64,000 nt of DNA from Pycnococcus provasolii (lineage: Eukaryota > Chlorophyta > Pseudoscourfieldiophyceae > Pseudoscourfieldiales > Pycnococcaceae), in assembly GCA_938743325.2 (NCBI GenBank), contig OW568871.1:124001-188000 (forward strand), given 5' to 3'. The translations under genes and the position numbers were made by a program. Under the pieces are notes generated by a model, which saw only the letters and a list, made by a program, of their open reading frames with translations, had not been told where the DNA came from and made no database searches. Within the stretch, counting starts at the first letter, position 1; the number at the start of each line of letters is the position of its first letter. This document shows, piece by piece, positions 18,287 through 28,863 of this stretch.

Positions 18287-18446
18287 AACCACCTTAAGGG
18301 AAGTTTGTCTGTCTCCTGTCTGTGACTAAAAACCCAAGCAAACCACCCAAAGGAGATGTTAACGGCACACGCAAGCAGCAGCCACGAGAGTAGGCGCGAT
18401 GATGGGCGCGGCCGGGAACCTGGGTCCTGGGGGTGGCAGGTGGCAC

Positions 18447-18477
<31 letters not shown>

Positions 18478-18533
18478 CCACCACCACCACCAACGAACGG
18501 GACCCCGGATGCTGTCTGTTCGGACTTCCACAC

Positions 18534-18570
18534 TTGTTAGGGTTAGGGTTAGGGTTAGGGTTAGGGTTAC
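18534..18570. promoter_or_regulatory. TTAGGG repeat block upstream of Yvh1-like gene
   Basis: Five to six head-to-tail GTTAGG units end about 97 bp before the ATG at 18667, in TTAGGG orientation relative to the gene. A TTCCTCATT triplicate lies between the block and the start. Confidence 0.55.
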
Positions 18571-18666
18571 GACTCCCCTGTGTGTGTTTTTGTGTGTGCT
18601 TTGTTTGGGTTTCATTTCCCCGTCCTCATTTTCCTCATTTTCCTCATTTTCCTCGTTTTTTGGTTC

Positions 18667-19191
18667 ATGGAAGAGGTTGGATTGGTGGAGGAGGTTGTGT
18701 CAATGTCGTCGTCGGCGTTGTCATCGAGTGAACGTGCCAACTTACACGCGGAGACGTTCCTTACGACAGGTACCGTCGACCACGACAACCTACCCGACAC
18801 AGCGCAGGTGGATGTCTCAGCACCAGCAAGCCATAGCGCGCATGACTTTCTGTGGTACGCGCGGTGCCGCAAGTGCAGGCAACTGCTCGTGACAAACCAG
18901 CACGTCGTTTCGCACGACGTCGGCAAGGGATTCAAGCAGACGAAGCGAGGCGGCGCGAACGCGACGTCGTCAGGAGGTGAGCCAGAGTGCACGAGTTTGT
19001 ACGTCGAGCCTATGCGTTGGATGGACCAGGAGGCGCTGGCGGATCGCGCGGGCGTTCTGCTTTGTCCGAATGCGAAGTGCCAGACACGTCTCGGCGACTT
19101 CGACTGGGCGGGTTCGACGTGCAGTTGTGGCGCGTGGGTGACACCTGCATTTCAAATCAAAATGGCGAAAATTGACAAACTATATGTATGA
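18667..19191 (+). CDS. Stand-alone Yvh1/DUSP12-type zinc-binding protein
   Basis: The protein has 174 residues from the ATG at 18667. After a disordered N-terminus, residues about 63-170 match the C-terminal zinc-binding region of Yvh1/DUSP12. The matching parts are CRKCRQLL (Cys67, Cys70) with a His further on, the EPMRWMDQ segment, CPNAKC, RLGDFDWAG, CSCGAWVTPAFQI and a final K-D. The dual-specificity phosphatase domain that precedes this module in Yvh1 is absent, and no C-x5-R signature is seen upstream. In yeast the zinc region alone supports 60S ribosome maturation by helping release Mrt4, so a ribosome-assembly role is a reasonable inference. A hydrophobic upstream extension of the frame (from 18580) lacks an ATG and is probably leader. 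Confidence 0.8.
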   Translation: MEEVGLVEEVVSMSSSALSSSERANLHAETFLTTGTVDHDNLPDTAQVDVSAPASHSAHDFLWYARCRKCRQLLVTNQHVVSHDVGKGFKQTKRGGANATSSGGEPECTSLYVEPMRWMDQEALADRAGVLLCPNAKCQTRLGDFDWAGSTCSCGAWVTPAFQIKMAKIDKLYV

Positions 19192-19692
19192 TGAAGATGT
19201 AAGATGAACACGAACACAAACACAACAAACACGTGTCTGTAATAAACGACCAGGGAAACCCGAACTGGATCACCCTAACCTAAGAGTAAACCCCTAACCC
19301 AAACCCCGAACGAACTTCCCCCCAAGGGACCCTCGGAACGCACGCACCGCTTTCCCCCTCCCCCTTCCCCCCGGAGCAAGCAGGCGTTCGTTCGGGCACC
19401 CCACACTCCCCTCCCCTCTCCCTCGAAAGATGCCCGCACGCATGTGCACGTCAACGTCATGGGACGATATCGACACCTCTATGCTTCTGTGTGTTGTGTG
19501 TTTGCTACGGCCTTGGGTTAGTGGTAGTGGGTTGTGCTGTGCACTCTGTTTCTGTGTCAGTCAGCAAGCAGCATTTCTGTATTCCTTGAGTCACTCTGAG
19601 TCATAAGTGTGCAGCGATTATTGTAGACTTGTTACCGTTTGTCTGTTTGGCACTCATAAGAAAGCATTATAGAATAGAGATTGAGAGAATCA
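19192..19692. other. Intergenic region with degenerate telomere-like motif
   Basis: No gene is supported. Positions 19273-19306 contain CCCTAACCTAA and CCCCTAACCCAAACCCC, a degenerate TTAGGG-type block about 390 bp before the next start. A GGGGGAAGG-type run lies at about 19350-19420. Confidence 0.45.
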
Positions 19693-21879
19693 ATGATGGC
19701 GTCGTTCAAAAGCGTCGCGTGCCTCTCGGCAGTCGCTGCTATGGCAATCTCGTCAACCACGACGGCAAACGCGCAGCAGCGACTCAAGTGCGCCACCTAC
19801 TCCGCGGTGGACCCGCAGAAAATGGAAGGACGAAGCGTGCACAGCGCTCTCAAGATTGACGACGAAATTGAAGCGGAGCAGATGTACGTCACCATGTCCG
19901 CATCCGCCAAGCGACTCGGGGCGGTCAAGGCGATCCTCCACGCATACAGCCTGTCGCCTGAGACGAACGAGATCGTTCATAACAGTGCCACGCTCTTCAT
20001 GCGCAACGGAGCGGGAGCGAGTAAAATCACCGACGCCATCTTCGACCCGCGAGAGGAGGTGCGCATGCCGAAGGAAGAGTCCGCTGAGCCGTTCACTGGT
20101 AAGTGGATGCCGGGACAGGTTGTTCCGTTTCGCGCGATGAAGGCTGGCGAACTGCCGCTCGCGGGTCTCGGAGGATCCAAGGGTGTGTGGATGCTCGAGC
20201 TCGAGGATGTGCTCGAGGTGGGCAACGTCGACAGCCGCATGTCGCAGCTGACGATTGACGACTTCAAGATGACGTTCTGTGACAAGGATGGAGACGCCAT
20301 GCCGGAGAACCCCATGGCGGTCTCGCAGATTGCGCCCCCGCCGCCTGTCGCGCCCGCGCCCGTGCCGCCTGTCGCGCCCGCACCCCTGACTAACTTCCAG
20401 GTGATGAGCGTGCCCGAGGAGGCACAGCCTGCTGACGTGGAGGAGGCGTCGCCGTCGCTCGGAACCCCCCTCGAGGTTGTGCCACCGCAGCCGAGCGTCA
20501 TTGACTCGGTTGTGCAGGCGGCGGAGCAGACGGTGGAACGTGCCGTCGAGGCGATCACGAATGCAAACCTGACGATCCCGGCGAGTGGTGTGATCCCAGG
20601 CGTGTCCATTCCTCTCGCTGTGGAGCCTTCGGAGCTGTCGCCTGATATCGCAGCTTTGGTTGAGGAGAATCGCGTGCGCCCCGTCAACGACAACATCGTC
20701 TCTCGAGATGGCGTGCGCATTCGCTCCGGCTCCCTCTACGATCCCGCGGTTGGCACCGCTGTGGGAGGAGTCCCGGCGCAGCGTGGAGGCCCACTTGCGG
20801 ATTTCATTGCCGGATTCTTCCCCACCGAGGAGACTGTCAACGCGGAGGGTGAGGTGGTCCCGGCGAGTGGACCCCTGTCTGGAGGCGTTGCCGCCGTGCG
20901 CACGTTTGTCGAGGGTCTGCCCACGATTCCTACGATGAACATCACGGCGCCGCTCGACTTCTCGGCGATGCCGGAGATTCCGAACCCGCTGAATATCACG
21001 CTTCCTGAGATTCGGCCGCTCAACCTCACGGCGTTGCCAAACCCGCTCAACCTCACGCTTCCTACGCTTCCTGAGATTCAGCCGCTCAACCTCACGGAAG
21101 TGATTCGTGCAGCGACATCAACCGATACGCCCGGACCTTTCCTTACGCTCCCGGAGTTCGGCGCCCTTGATCTTAGCGCGCTTGACCTTGGCGCGCTTGA
21201 CCTTAGCGCGCTTGACCTTAGCGCCCTTGAGTTTCCCAACCCGCTCAACATCACGCTTCCCGAGATTCCCCGTCTCAACCTGACCGCACTTGGAATTCCG
21301 ACCATTCCTGGACTCGCCATCCGCCTGCCGTTCGCGCCGCGCACGGACGACGAGGTTGATGCGCTCGCCGAATCCCTCGCCGCGGAGGCTGCGGATGTGC
21401 TCTCGGCAGAATCCACCGAAGCCGGGGAGGAGGAGGAGCAGGCGCCTGCCGGCTTGTTCGCTGGATTCCAGATGCCAGAGTTCCAGATGCCAGAGTTCCG
21501 CAATCCGTTTGCACCGCGTGAGACGGAGGAGGAAGTTGCCGCTGAGGAGGAGGAAGTTGCGGCGGACAGCGCCGAGGCAATGCCCGTCGAGGAGCAGGCG
21601 GCGCCCACGCTCCGTGACCGTCTCCTCGGAGCTGCCAACCCGCAGGCTCGCCCGCTCGGTTTGTTCGCCCGTCGTCCGGCGGCTGTGAACACGGCCGCCG
21701 ATCCGGAGGTGGAGACGGCGATGCCCGCTGCGGAGATGGAGACGGCGATGCCCGCTGCTGCGGCCACGTCAACGGAGGCGACGACGACGACGTCAGCTGC
21801 GAGCTCGATGCCTGCCATCACATACGAGGAGGAGCCTGCGATTGAGGAGTCCAAGTCGACGGGTAAGTTTGGATTTTAG
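19693..21879 (+). CDS. Secreted glycoprotein with P-domain-like region
   Basis: The protein has 728 residues. From the ATG at 19693 it has a clear signal peptide ending near TANAQQ. Residues about 35-200 form a beta-rich region ending GVWMLELEDV...DDFKMTFCD, which resembles the proprotein-convertase P domain (moderate similarity by eye). A Pro/Ala linker follows. Residues about 370-540 are made of Asn-Leu-Thr and Asn-Ile-Thr sequons spaced by Leu/Pro. They include LDLSA repeats that look like a short pentapeptide-repeat run. The C-terminal third is Glu-rich and Ala/Thr-rich. The many sequons suggest a heavily N-glycosylated wall or surface protein. I cannot name an enzyme activity. Confidence 0.7.
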   Translation: MMASFKSVACLSAVAAMAISSTTTANAQQRLKCATYSAVDPQKMEGRSVHSALKIDDEIEAEQMYVTMSASAKRLGAVKAILHAYSLSPETNEIVHNSATLFMRNGAGASKITDAIFDPREEVRMPKEESAEPFTGKWMPGQVVPFRAMKAGELPLAGLGGSKGVWMLELEDVLEVGNVDSRMSQLTIDDFKMTFCDKDGDAMPENPMAVSQIAPPPPVAPAPVPPVAPAPLTNFQVMSVPEEAQPADVEEASPSLGTPLEVVPPQPSVIDSVVQAAEQTVERAVEAITNANLTIPASGVIPGVSIPLAVEPSELSPDIAALVEENRVRPVNDNIVSRDGVRIRSGSLYDPAVGTAVGGVPAQRGGPLADFIAGFFPTEETVNAEGEVVPASGPLSGGVAAVRTFVEGLPTIPTMNITAPLDFSAMPEIPNPLNITLPEIRPLNLTALPNPLNLTLPTLPEIQPLNLTEVIRAATSTDTPGPFLTLPEFGALDLSALDLGALDLSALDLSALEFPNPLNITLPEIPRLNLTALGIPTIPGLAIRLPFAPRTDDEVDALAESLAAEAADVLSAESTEAGEEEEQAPAGLFAGFQMPEFQMPEFRNPFAPRETEEEVAAEEEEVAADSAEAMPVEEQAAPTLRDRLLGAANPQARPLGLFARRPAAVNTAADPEVETAMPAAEMETAMPAAAATSTEATTTTSAASSMPAITYEEEPAIEESKSTGKFGF

Positions 21880-22629
21880 ATTGCCAAGCGGAAGGAGGGG
21901 GTTGGAACGTTGCATCATCATTAAGGGTTGGCGAATAAATTGGGCTATGGTAGTTGCATGATGATGAACACATACACATACTTACTTGTGTATTGTGCGA
22001 CTCATCCATTCTTTTGAACATAAGAAAAAAACAAAAATTCTTTTTACAACAAACAACAGACAGGAGGCGAGATGAAAATTGATAGGAAGGGAGTTGGGAG
22101 TTGGTAAGGACAAAATAAATAGAGTAATTTGAAGATGCGCATTCTTGATTTTTTTTCCCATACTAATACTGTAGATATCATTGACTACGTAGTCCATACG
22201 TACTGTATGTATGAAGAGATCACTCACTCACCCACCTCAAATATGTTGGTGGCGCCGGCCTGCAAACGACAAGGGGGCCGCGTCGCTTCGCATCCAGTGC
22301 ATCGACGTCGCGCGGTGCGTCGCAGGATGACGTGGCGATGCGCGTGTTTCACTTCGTTGAGACTTGAGACGGCGAGTCTCCCAGCAATTAGAGCGCTAGC
22401 GAAGCGATCGCCACTGGCGCCTTGCGTTCGTGGCTGCGCTCGTTGCGCTGCACTTCGACACTTCGTCGCGTGGTTAGTGCGCAATTTACTTGTTGTCTTA
22501 AAAAACGAAGCTTGAATGATTTTTAAATTGTTGTGATGATTATAATAAGCCCGTGGCAGTCTCCTTTATGTGAATTGTGATGTCCCCCTATCCCATAATA
22601 ATTAACCGCATCCCGCACATATGCACTCT
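21880..22629. other. Intergenic region with GC-rich island
   Basis: Flanks are AT-rich. A GC-rich island (about 22246-22480) stands out sharply, with GGCGCC at both sides and many GCG/CGC palindromic words. Short ORFs on both strands cross it but none looks coding. It may be a structured RNA or an inserted fragment; no class can be assigned. Confidence 0.35.
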
Positions 22630-22801
22630 CTAAGACGAAGCAGAATTATAGCAAACAAGCAGCGTCGAAATGCCGATGGCGATAGACAAGCCTGTTAACG
22701 TAGGCGCATTGCTTGGAACAATTGGAAAGCCTCCTGACGGAGGAGGATCCGGGAGTTCGCCAAGGGGTGGCACAGGCGGCAAACGTGGTGGTGACGTTGT
22801 T

Positions 22802-22888
<87 letters not shown>

Positions 22889-25875
22889 ATAGGCGTTGTT
22901 GTCGTTGTTGTTATAGGCGTTGTTGATGTTGTAGTCGTCGTCGTTGGCGCTGCTGCAGCAAAAATGTATGCAGCGCCTGAAGTCGCCGCTTTGGTTCCCG
23001 GATTGTCGCTACTCGAAGGTGGCGCTTTGTTCGGAACGGTCAGCATGCCTGTGGCGTTCAGCATTTCGCTCATCTGTTTGTACTCCTCGGAATTCGGATC
23101 AAGTCCCTCAAGCATCGATGCTCCCGCAGCAGATCCGTCACCTCGAAGTGCGCCGGCGGCGATCGTTCGTCCGTCGCCGGAAACTGATACCGAGTAGCCG
23201 AAGTAGTCGTACTCCTGCTTATCGCTCGCCTGCAGCTTTGTCAATTGCGTGTAGCTGGAGCCGCCAGCACCACCGCGCGTGAACACGTACGCAGCTCCTG
23301 CATCGGAACCGCCCGTATCCTCACCGTGAGCCCCGACGACAACCGTGCTTCCGTCCGCCGACGTCGATACCGACCAGCCGAAGTAGTCGCCCGCCTGCTT
23401 ATCGTTCGCCATCAGCTTCGTGACTTCCGTGTAGCTGCTGCTGCCGCCAGCACCGCCGCGCGTGAACACGTACGCAGCTCCTGCATCGGAACCGCCCGTA
23501 TCCTCATAGGGAGCCCCGACGACTACCGTGCTTCCGTCCGCCGACGTCGATACCGAGTGGCCGAACAGGTCCCACGTCTGCTTATCGCTCGCCTGCAGCT
23601 TCGCGACTTCCGTGTAGTTTGTGCCGCCAGCACCGCCGCTGCGCGTGAACACGTATGCAGCTCCTGCCTGCGAACCGCCCGCATCCTCAAAGGGAGCCCC
23701 GACGACAACCGTGCTTCCGTCCGCCGACGTCGATACCGAGTGGCCAAACTTGTCGCTCGCCTGCTTATCGCTCGCCTGCAGCTTCGCGACTTCCGTGTAG
23801 CTGCTGCTGCCGCCAGCACCGCCGCGCGTGAACACGTACGCGGCTCCTGCCCAGGAACCGCCCGTATCCTCATAGCGAGCCCCGACGACTACCATGCTTC
23901 CGTCCGCCGACGTCGATACCGAGTAGCCGAATCGGTCTTCCGCCTGCTTATCGCTCGCCTGCAGCTTCGCGACTTCCGTGTAGCTGCTGCCGCCAGCACC
24001 ACCGCGCGTGAACACGTACGCAGCTCCTGCCATGGAACCGCCCGTATCCTCACCCAAAGCCCCTACGACTACCGTGCTTCCGTCTGCCGACGTCGATACC
24101 GACCAACCGAAGATGTCGTACGCCTGCTTATCGCTCGCCTGCAGCTTCGCGACTTCCGTCCAGTTTCCGGATGGCACGGCGCGCGTATATACGTACGCAG
24201 CTCCTGCATTGGACCCGCCCGTATCCTCATAGCGAGCCCCGACGACCATCGTCAAGCCATCCTGCGACACTTCTAAGACGTGGCCGAAATCGTCGCAAGA
24301 CTCGTCATCGGATGCAAACACTTTCTGCACTGGATAATTAGGCGGCGGGGGAGGCGGGGGAGGTGACGAGGGGCTGGGGGGAGGTGACGGGTATCCTGCC
24401 AGATGTCGTAAGGCTCTACCGACATTCAGACGGCCATTGGTCACGCATTTCCCCGACAAGGCGGGAATGGGATCCGTGCTGCTCATGAGCGCGCTTTTCA
24501 CCAGTGCCGCATCCGCAGGGGTGGCACGAAGCCACGGATTGGCGGCATAGAGTAGAGCTGCGGCGCCGGCGACGTGCGGCGTGGCCATGGACGTTCCGCT
24601 GTACGACGCGTAGCGATTGTTGTGGATCGTGCTGAGGACATTGCTTCCAGGTGCGCCGAGGTCAACCCGCGTGGCTCCGTAGTTGCTAAACGATGACCTT
24701 CCATCGCTGCTGGTTGTGGAGGCAATGCTTATGATGTTGGCATTGTTGCACGAACCAGGTACAAACTTGCCCACATCCATGTCGCGGTTGCTATTCCCGG
24801 CAGCGGCGATGAATAGCTGGCCGGCAGCATTCGCTCGTTCCACCGCTTGAGCCACGTATGTGTACGTATCACAGTTTTGCCCGCCGCCCCACGAGTTGGA
24901 CGTGAGCGTGAATCCCATGCGTATTCCGTAGTTGATGCACTTGACGGCGTTGCCGTATGACCCCGAACCATATTGGCTGAGAAACTTGCATCCGGCAATC
25001 TTCACCTGCTGGCTGACGCCGACGACGCCGACGCCGTTGTTTCCCACCGCGCCGATCGTACCCGCGCAGTGCGTTCCGTGACTATTATCGTCCATGGGAT
25101 TGCCGTTGTTGGCGATGGCGTTGATGCCGTACACGTCGTCGATATAGCCGTTTCCGTCGTCGTCTTGCCCGTTGCCGGGAATCTCTCCCGGGTTCGTCCA
25201 CATGTTCGCCGCCAGGTCAGGGTGGTTGTAGTCAACGCCCGTGTCTATGACGAGAACGGTGACGTTGTTCGAGCCCGTCGTCGTGTTCCAGGCGCCAGGT
25301 TCGCCGGCGTTCGGCTGGCCGTCAAGCACTCCTATCTTCGTCATGCCCCAAAGCTGTCCGAAGCTCGGGTCGTTCGGCGTGGTTGCCGGCGGCGCCTGCG
25401 TCGCATACGCGACGTCGTCTGACTCGATGAAGTCGAAGCTGATGTCGGCCGCGGAGCTTGCGACAGCAGCTTGCAAGCTCTCAATCTTTTTCTTTGCGAA
25501 TGCCTGAGCAGACTCCACAGTGCTTCCACCTTCCGCCGCGAAAGCGTCCTCGTTGATGCGAGCGATGGACATGCCCACTTCCTCACCCGTCCACTCCAGC
25601 GTGACGTCCTGCGCCGTGAAGATGGAAGCCAGTGCGCTAACGCTCGACGCGGACACGGCGTTTCCCGAGCTCGTTTGCTTGAGCCTGAATACGAATTTCC
25701 TCGCAGCCTTCATTTTCGCCGCGGCAAGTTCGTCGTCCGTGGGCGTTGGATATGTCGGCTTGTCGTCCTCCTGTTGCCCTTGCGCGCGTACGGCAACGGG
25801 AGCGACAGCCGCGAGCGCAAGCATCGTCGTGACTATGACGACGATCACTCTGGTGAACCCGGGCGCCATCGTCAT
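22630..25875 (-). CDS. Cell-surface subtilase with seven FG-GAP repeats
   Basis: The protein has 1081 residues from ATG 25875. In order: a signal peptide, an inhibitor-like propeptide (about 40-150), and an S8 subtilisin domain. The domain has Asp in VIDTGVDYNHPDL, His in DNSHGTHCAG, Asn in SNSWGGG and AAAGNS, and Ser in SGTSMATPHVAGA. A Pro/Ser linker leads to seven FG-GAP-type repeats of about 60 residues (consensus KLQASDKQ, FG, SVSTSADGSTVVVGA, EDTGGS, AGAAYVFTR). A stalk of about 40 threonines follows, then a Pro-rich stretch and a hydrophobic C-terminus ending LVCYNSASS, which suits a GPI-anchor signal. It probably acts as an anchored extracellular protease. The FG-GAP array might fold as a propeller and bind partner proteins (inference). 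Confidence 0.88.
22797..22916. repeat. (GTTGTC)n microsatellite coding the threonine stalk
   Basis: A nearly perfect GTTGTC array (ACAACG on the coding strand) encodes an uninterrupted threonine run in the subtilase gene. The pure codon pairs imply slippage, so stalk length may vary. Confidence 0.9.
23190..24330 (-). repeat. Seven in-frame 180-bp FG-GAP repeats
   Basis: Seven consecutive units of about 180 bp. Units 2-6 are nearly identical except at a few codons around FG, after VVVGA and in GGS-x-AG. Unit 1 is diverged, and unit 7 is diverged and interrupted. Confidence 0.9.
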
Positions 25876-26816
25876 AATAATAGTAACACGAGATCACGAA
25901 AACGAAAGAACGCAAACAATTGCACTACTCACTCACTGCGGAGTACGTGGTACCTACTGGAGTTGCTCACTCACAACAAATCACTGCTACTGCTGGTCGT
26001 CACTCACTAGCAAGCGCGGGTGCTGCTGCAAGGGAGCGAGATGGCGAGAACCGCAGTTGACAGGGGCAGCCTCCAAACACACAGTTGTCGCGTGCGTGCA
26101 ATTCCGTTCCCGTCCGTTCGCGTGAGGGTGTCGCGGAGGCCGCCTCGAGGGTTCACGGAGGCTTTGAGCAGGTAGGGGCGACGTTGCCACTGATCAGGTT
26201 GTTAGCACTTGTTGCCGCCTGGCCGAAGCCCGAAGGAGGGAGGAAGGGTTTGCCAGTGTTTGCCCGGACGGTAAGCTAAGTTTACCATGACAGCATGAGA
26301 GCTTGCAGGTTGCAAGAGCGGCTTGCACGACAGTGAGTGCAGGTGAGGAGAGGCTCATTATGTACCTACTGTATATTTTGGTTATGATAAAATTTTTCCT
26401 ACTAGTACCATAATACAGTAGGAAGGCCTACCCTAAGGTTTAGTTCTTAAGTTCATTCAGCGAAGCCTGTCAGCCTGTACTTCTTACTGTAGGATGGTAC
26501 ATAAGTTTTACGCTCATATTAGCCGGTCTGCGAGAAAACCCAGTCCTGAACAAAAACGCCTCCCGAGGAGAACCCACCCCCTGGCAGCCTAGCTAGGGGT
26601 GAACCCTCGGCGAACCACGAACCAAAAAACAAAAACACAAGGAGGTTGGGGTTCCCTGATCCCATTACGGATCCCCAACAAAGTACATTTCTACCTATTC
26701 TACCCCCCCGTTTTCCCAATTCCCCACCCCCGTTGCCACCGCGCCGCCGCTCGCATGTCACATCCTCCCTCCCAGTGCCATTGTGACCCGTTACGACGAC
26801 GACGACGACGACGACG
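25876..26816. other. Divergent intergenic region
   Basis: About 940 bp between the subtilase and GH79 starts, which are transcribed away from each other. No gene is supported. A short inverted-looking AT-rich patch (TAAAATTTTTCCTACTAGTACC) lies at about 26385. A (GAC)n run directly precedes the next ATG. Confidence 0.4.
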
Positions 26817-28825
26817 ATGGGTGTGAAGAACAAGCGCATTTATAATAGTACTAGTGTCGTTCCCCTTGCACTTGCTCTCAGTACATGTTTCTTACAAGGT
26901 TTCTGTTTCTTTCTCTGTTTCTCTGGGTCTCGGGTTCACGTCTTCGCTGCTCGGATGGATCCTGTGTTCTCTGAATCTGTTATCTCTGATTTCGATGGAT
27001 ACTTTGTTGGGGGTGGTGGGGGTGGGGGTGGTCACCATCAGCACCATCAGCACCATCAGCACCATCACTCCTCCAGCTCGTATCAGCACTCGGGTTCTCC
27101 TCAGGCTCGTGATGATGATAGGAATCAAAACAAACCTTTGATTCTGCATCACGCGTCATCACGATATACTACACGTGATGATGATTCAGTCGAAGGTTCG
27201 TGTAGCTTTCATGTACAAACCAACGAATTAGCTGCTGGTGTCCGATTATTACAAGGCAAAATTGAAACGTCGTCAAATCCAACTGCAGTAGGTGGTGCGT
27301 GCGTCAATCTCGACTGGTGGCCATCATCGAAATGCGACTACGGACGATGCCCATGGAAGAACGCCGGCGTGCCCTTCCTAGACACAAAAAATAAAAACCT
27401 TAGAGCAGCTGTGCGCTCACTAGCTCGACATCAGCCGCTCATACTTCGTGTGGGAGGCAGTCTCGCTGATACCATCTTCTACAACACGTCAAAACATGTC
27501 GAGTGTGGCACGTATCGACTCGACAACGAGACGCGGCTCGGATATGACATAAAAGGGGTGTGCCTTCAACCCGACACTTGGTTCGCACTGCACAGCCTGT
27601 GCGGAGCAGACGACACGAACTGCCGTATCGCCTTCGGTCTCAACGGACTTGTCGGGCGAAAACTCGCAAATCCATGTGAACCAAACACGAACTGTCACAA
27701 TCTTTCACCGCCGCCGAAGTGCTGCACGACCTGGGAAGGGTCGTGGGACAAGACGAACGCCGTCAGCCTCATGAGATTCAGCAAAATGTACGGCATCAAG
27801 CCGTTCGCCTTCGAGCTGGGAAACGAAATTGCAGGGCCTGGAGGCATCGAGGCAAATAACATCGAACCTCAGCAGTATGCCGCAGATCTCGCAAACTTGT
27901 TCGACGCGATTCGCGGTGTATGGAGCGAAGACGAAGACGGCGTCAAAGGAGACATGATGTGGCCTGCGGTCCCACTCGTCGTAGGCTATGATACGTCCTT
28001 TAGAGCAGACTGGACGGCGAACATGCTCGCTGAGGCGAAACGCATGGGCTCCACACCTCACATCTTTGCGACGCATGAGTACGTTCTTGGTGCTGGCGCT
28101 GACCCTAAAGCGTGTGCTGGTAAAATTACACCGTCTAATCTCGACGCCACGGCAGAGTCGTACAGGCAACAAGCTAAGGTGGTGCGCAATGTGTCAACTG
28201 CTCAGCCATGGATCGGCGAAGCCGGCGGCGCGTACAACAGCGGAGCTCCTGGTGTCACAGACGCATTCATGTCCAGTTTTTGGTACCTCGACAACATGGC
28301 GACCGCATCGTTGCATGGTTTCGGTGGATGGTGCCGCCAGACGCTAGTAGGAGGGAACTACTCGCTGCTTGCATCAGACGGCTTGTTCACGCCACACCCA
28401 GACTTCTACGCGGCTTTGCTCTGGCGGCAACTTGCGAGCTCGCGCGTGTTGCACGTCACGGCGAAACTCACAGCGACGGCGTGTCGAATGCGGATGTTCG
28501 CGTCTATGCTCACTGCACTCTGAATGCGGAAAGCGATGTGACGCTGCTTATGATTAACCTGCGAACAAGCTCGGTGGATGTGAAAATCGCCTTCCCCGGC
28601 AGAGATGTCTCGCAGTTTTCGCGCACGGTATGGACGGCGACGGCACTTGACGGCGACGAGCATGCACCGCACGTGCAAATTAACGGCGTGCCGGCTAGCG
28701 GATTTACCGTGCCTCGAGGACGGGATGTGTTGGCTGGTCAAGCGACAGAGCTTCCACCACGAAGTTGGTCATTCGTTGTGGTACACGTCGTGAACGTGCC
28801 CGCGTGTCGTCGAACAGCAGTTTGA
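26817..28825 (+). CDS. GH79 heparanase/beta-glucuronidase-like enzyme with a frame change
   Basis: The first frame from ATG 26817 runs 568 residues to 28523. It has a hydrophobic leader (signal or anchor), a Gly and His/Gln low-complexity stretch, then a GH79 catalytic domain. The conserved parts are ILRVGGSLADT, the acid/base Glu337 in FELGNEIAG and the nucleophile Glu468 in PWIGEAGGAYNSG. Family members cleave beta-glucuronides in proteoglycan-like polysaccharides. The C-terminal beta-domain expected after LASSRVLHV continues in another frame, as DVRVYAHCTLN...VTLLMINL to PACRRTAV at 28825. The switch lies at about 28450-28490. No suitable intron is visible, so it is either a sequencing slip or a recent frameshift. 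If real, the protein loses the second beta-domain. Confidence 0.75.
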
Positions 28826-28863
28826 AATGTGTTTTTATATAGGAAAAAATAGTATCTTTTAAC

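Noticed and set aside
23245-24276. 343-codon + strand ORF with internal repeats
   Set aside because: It is the antisense shadow of the seven FG-GAP repeats. Its periodicity is exactly that of the subtilase gene, and it has no domain of its own.
23190-24330. CRISPR-like or satellite array
   Set aside because: The 180-bp units are in frame, encode a coherent repeat fold and lie inside one long ORF. No short repeat-spacer pattern exists in this eukaryotic window.
28450-28490. A 28-bp micro-intron restoring the GH79 frame
   Set aside because: GT...AG words exist, but removal leads into the third frame, not the one that carries the conserved C-terminal domain. The size is also far below the 130-175 bp introns seen elsewhere here.
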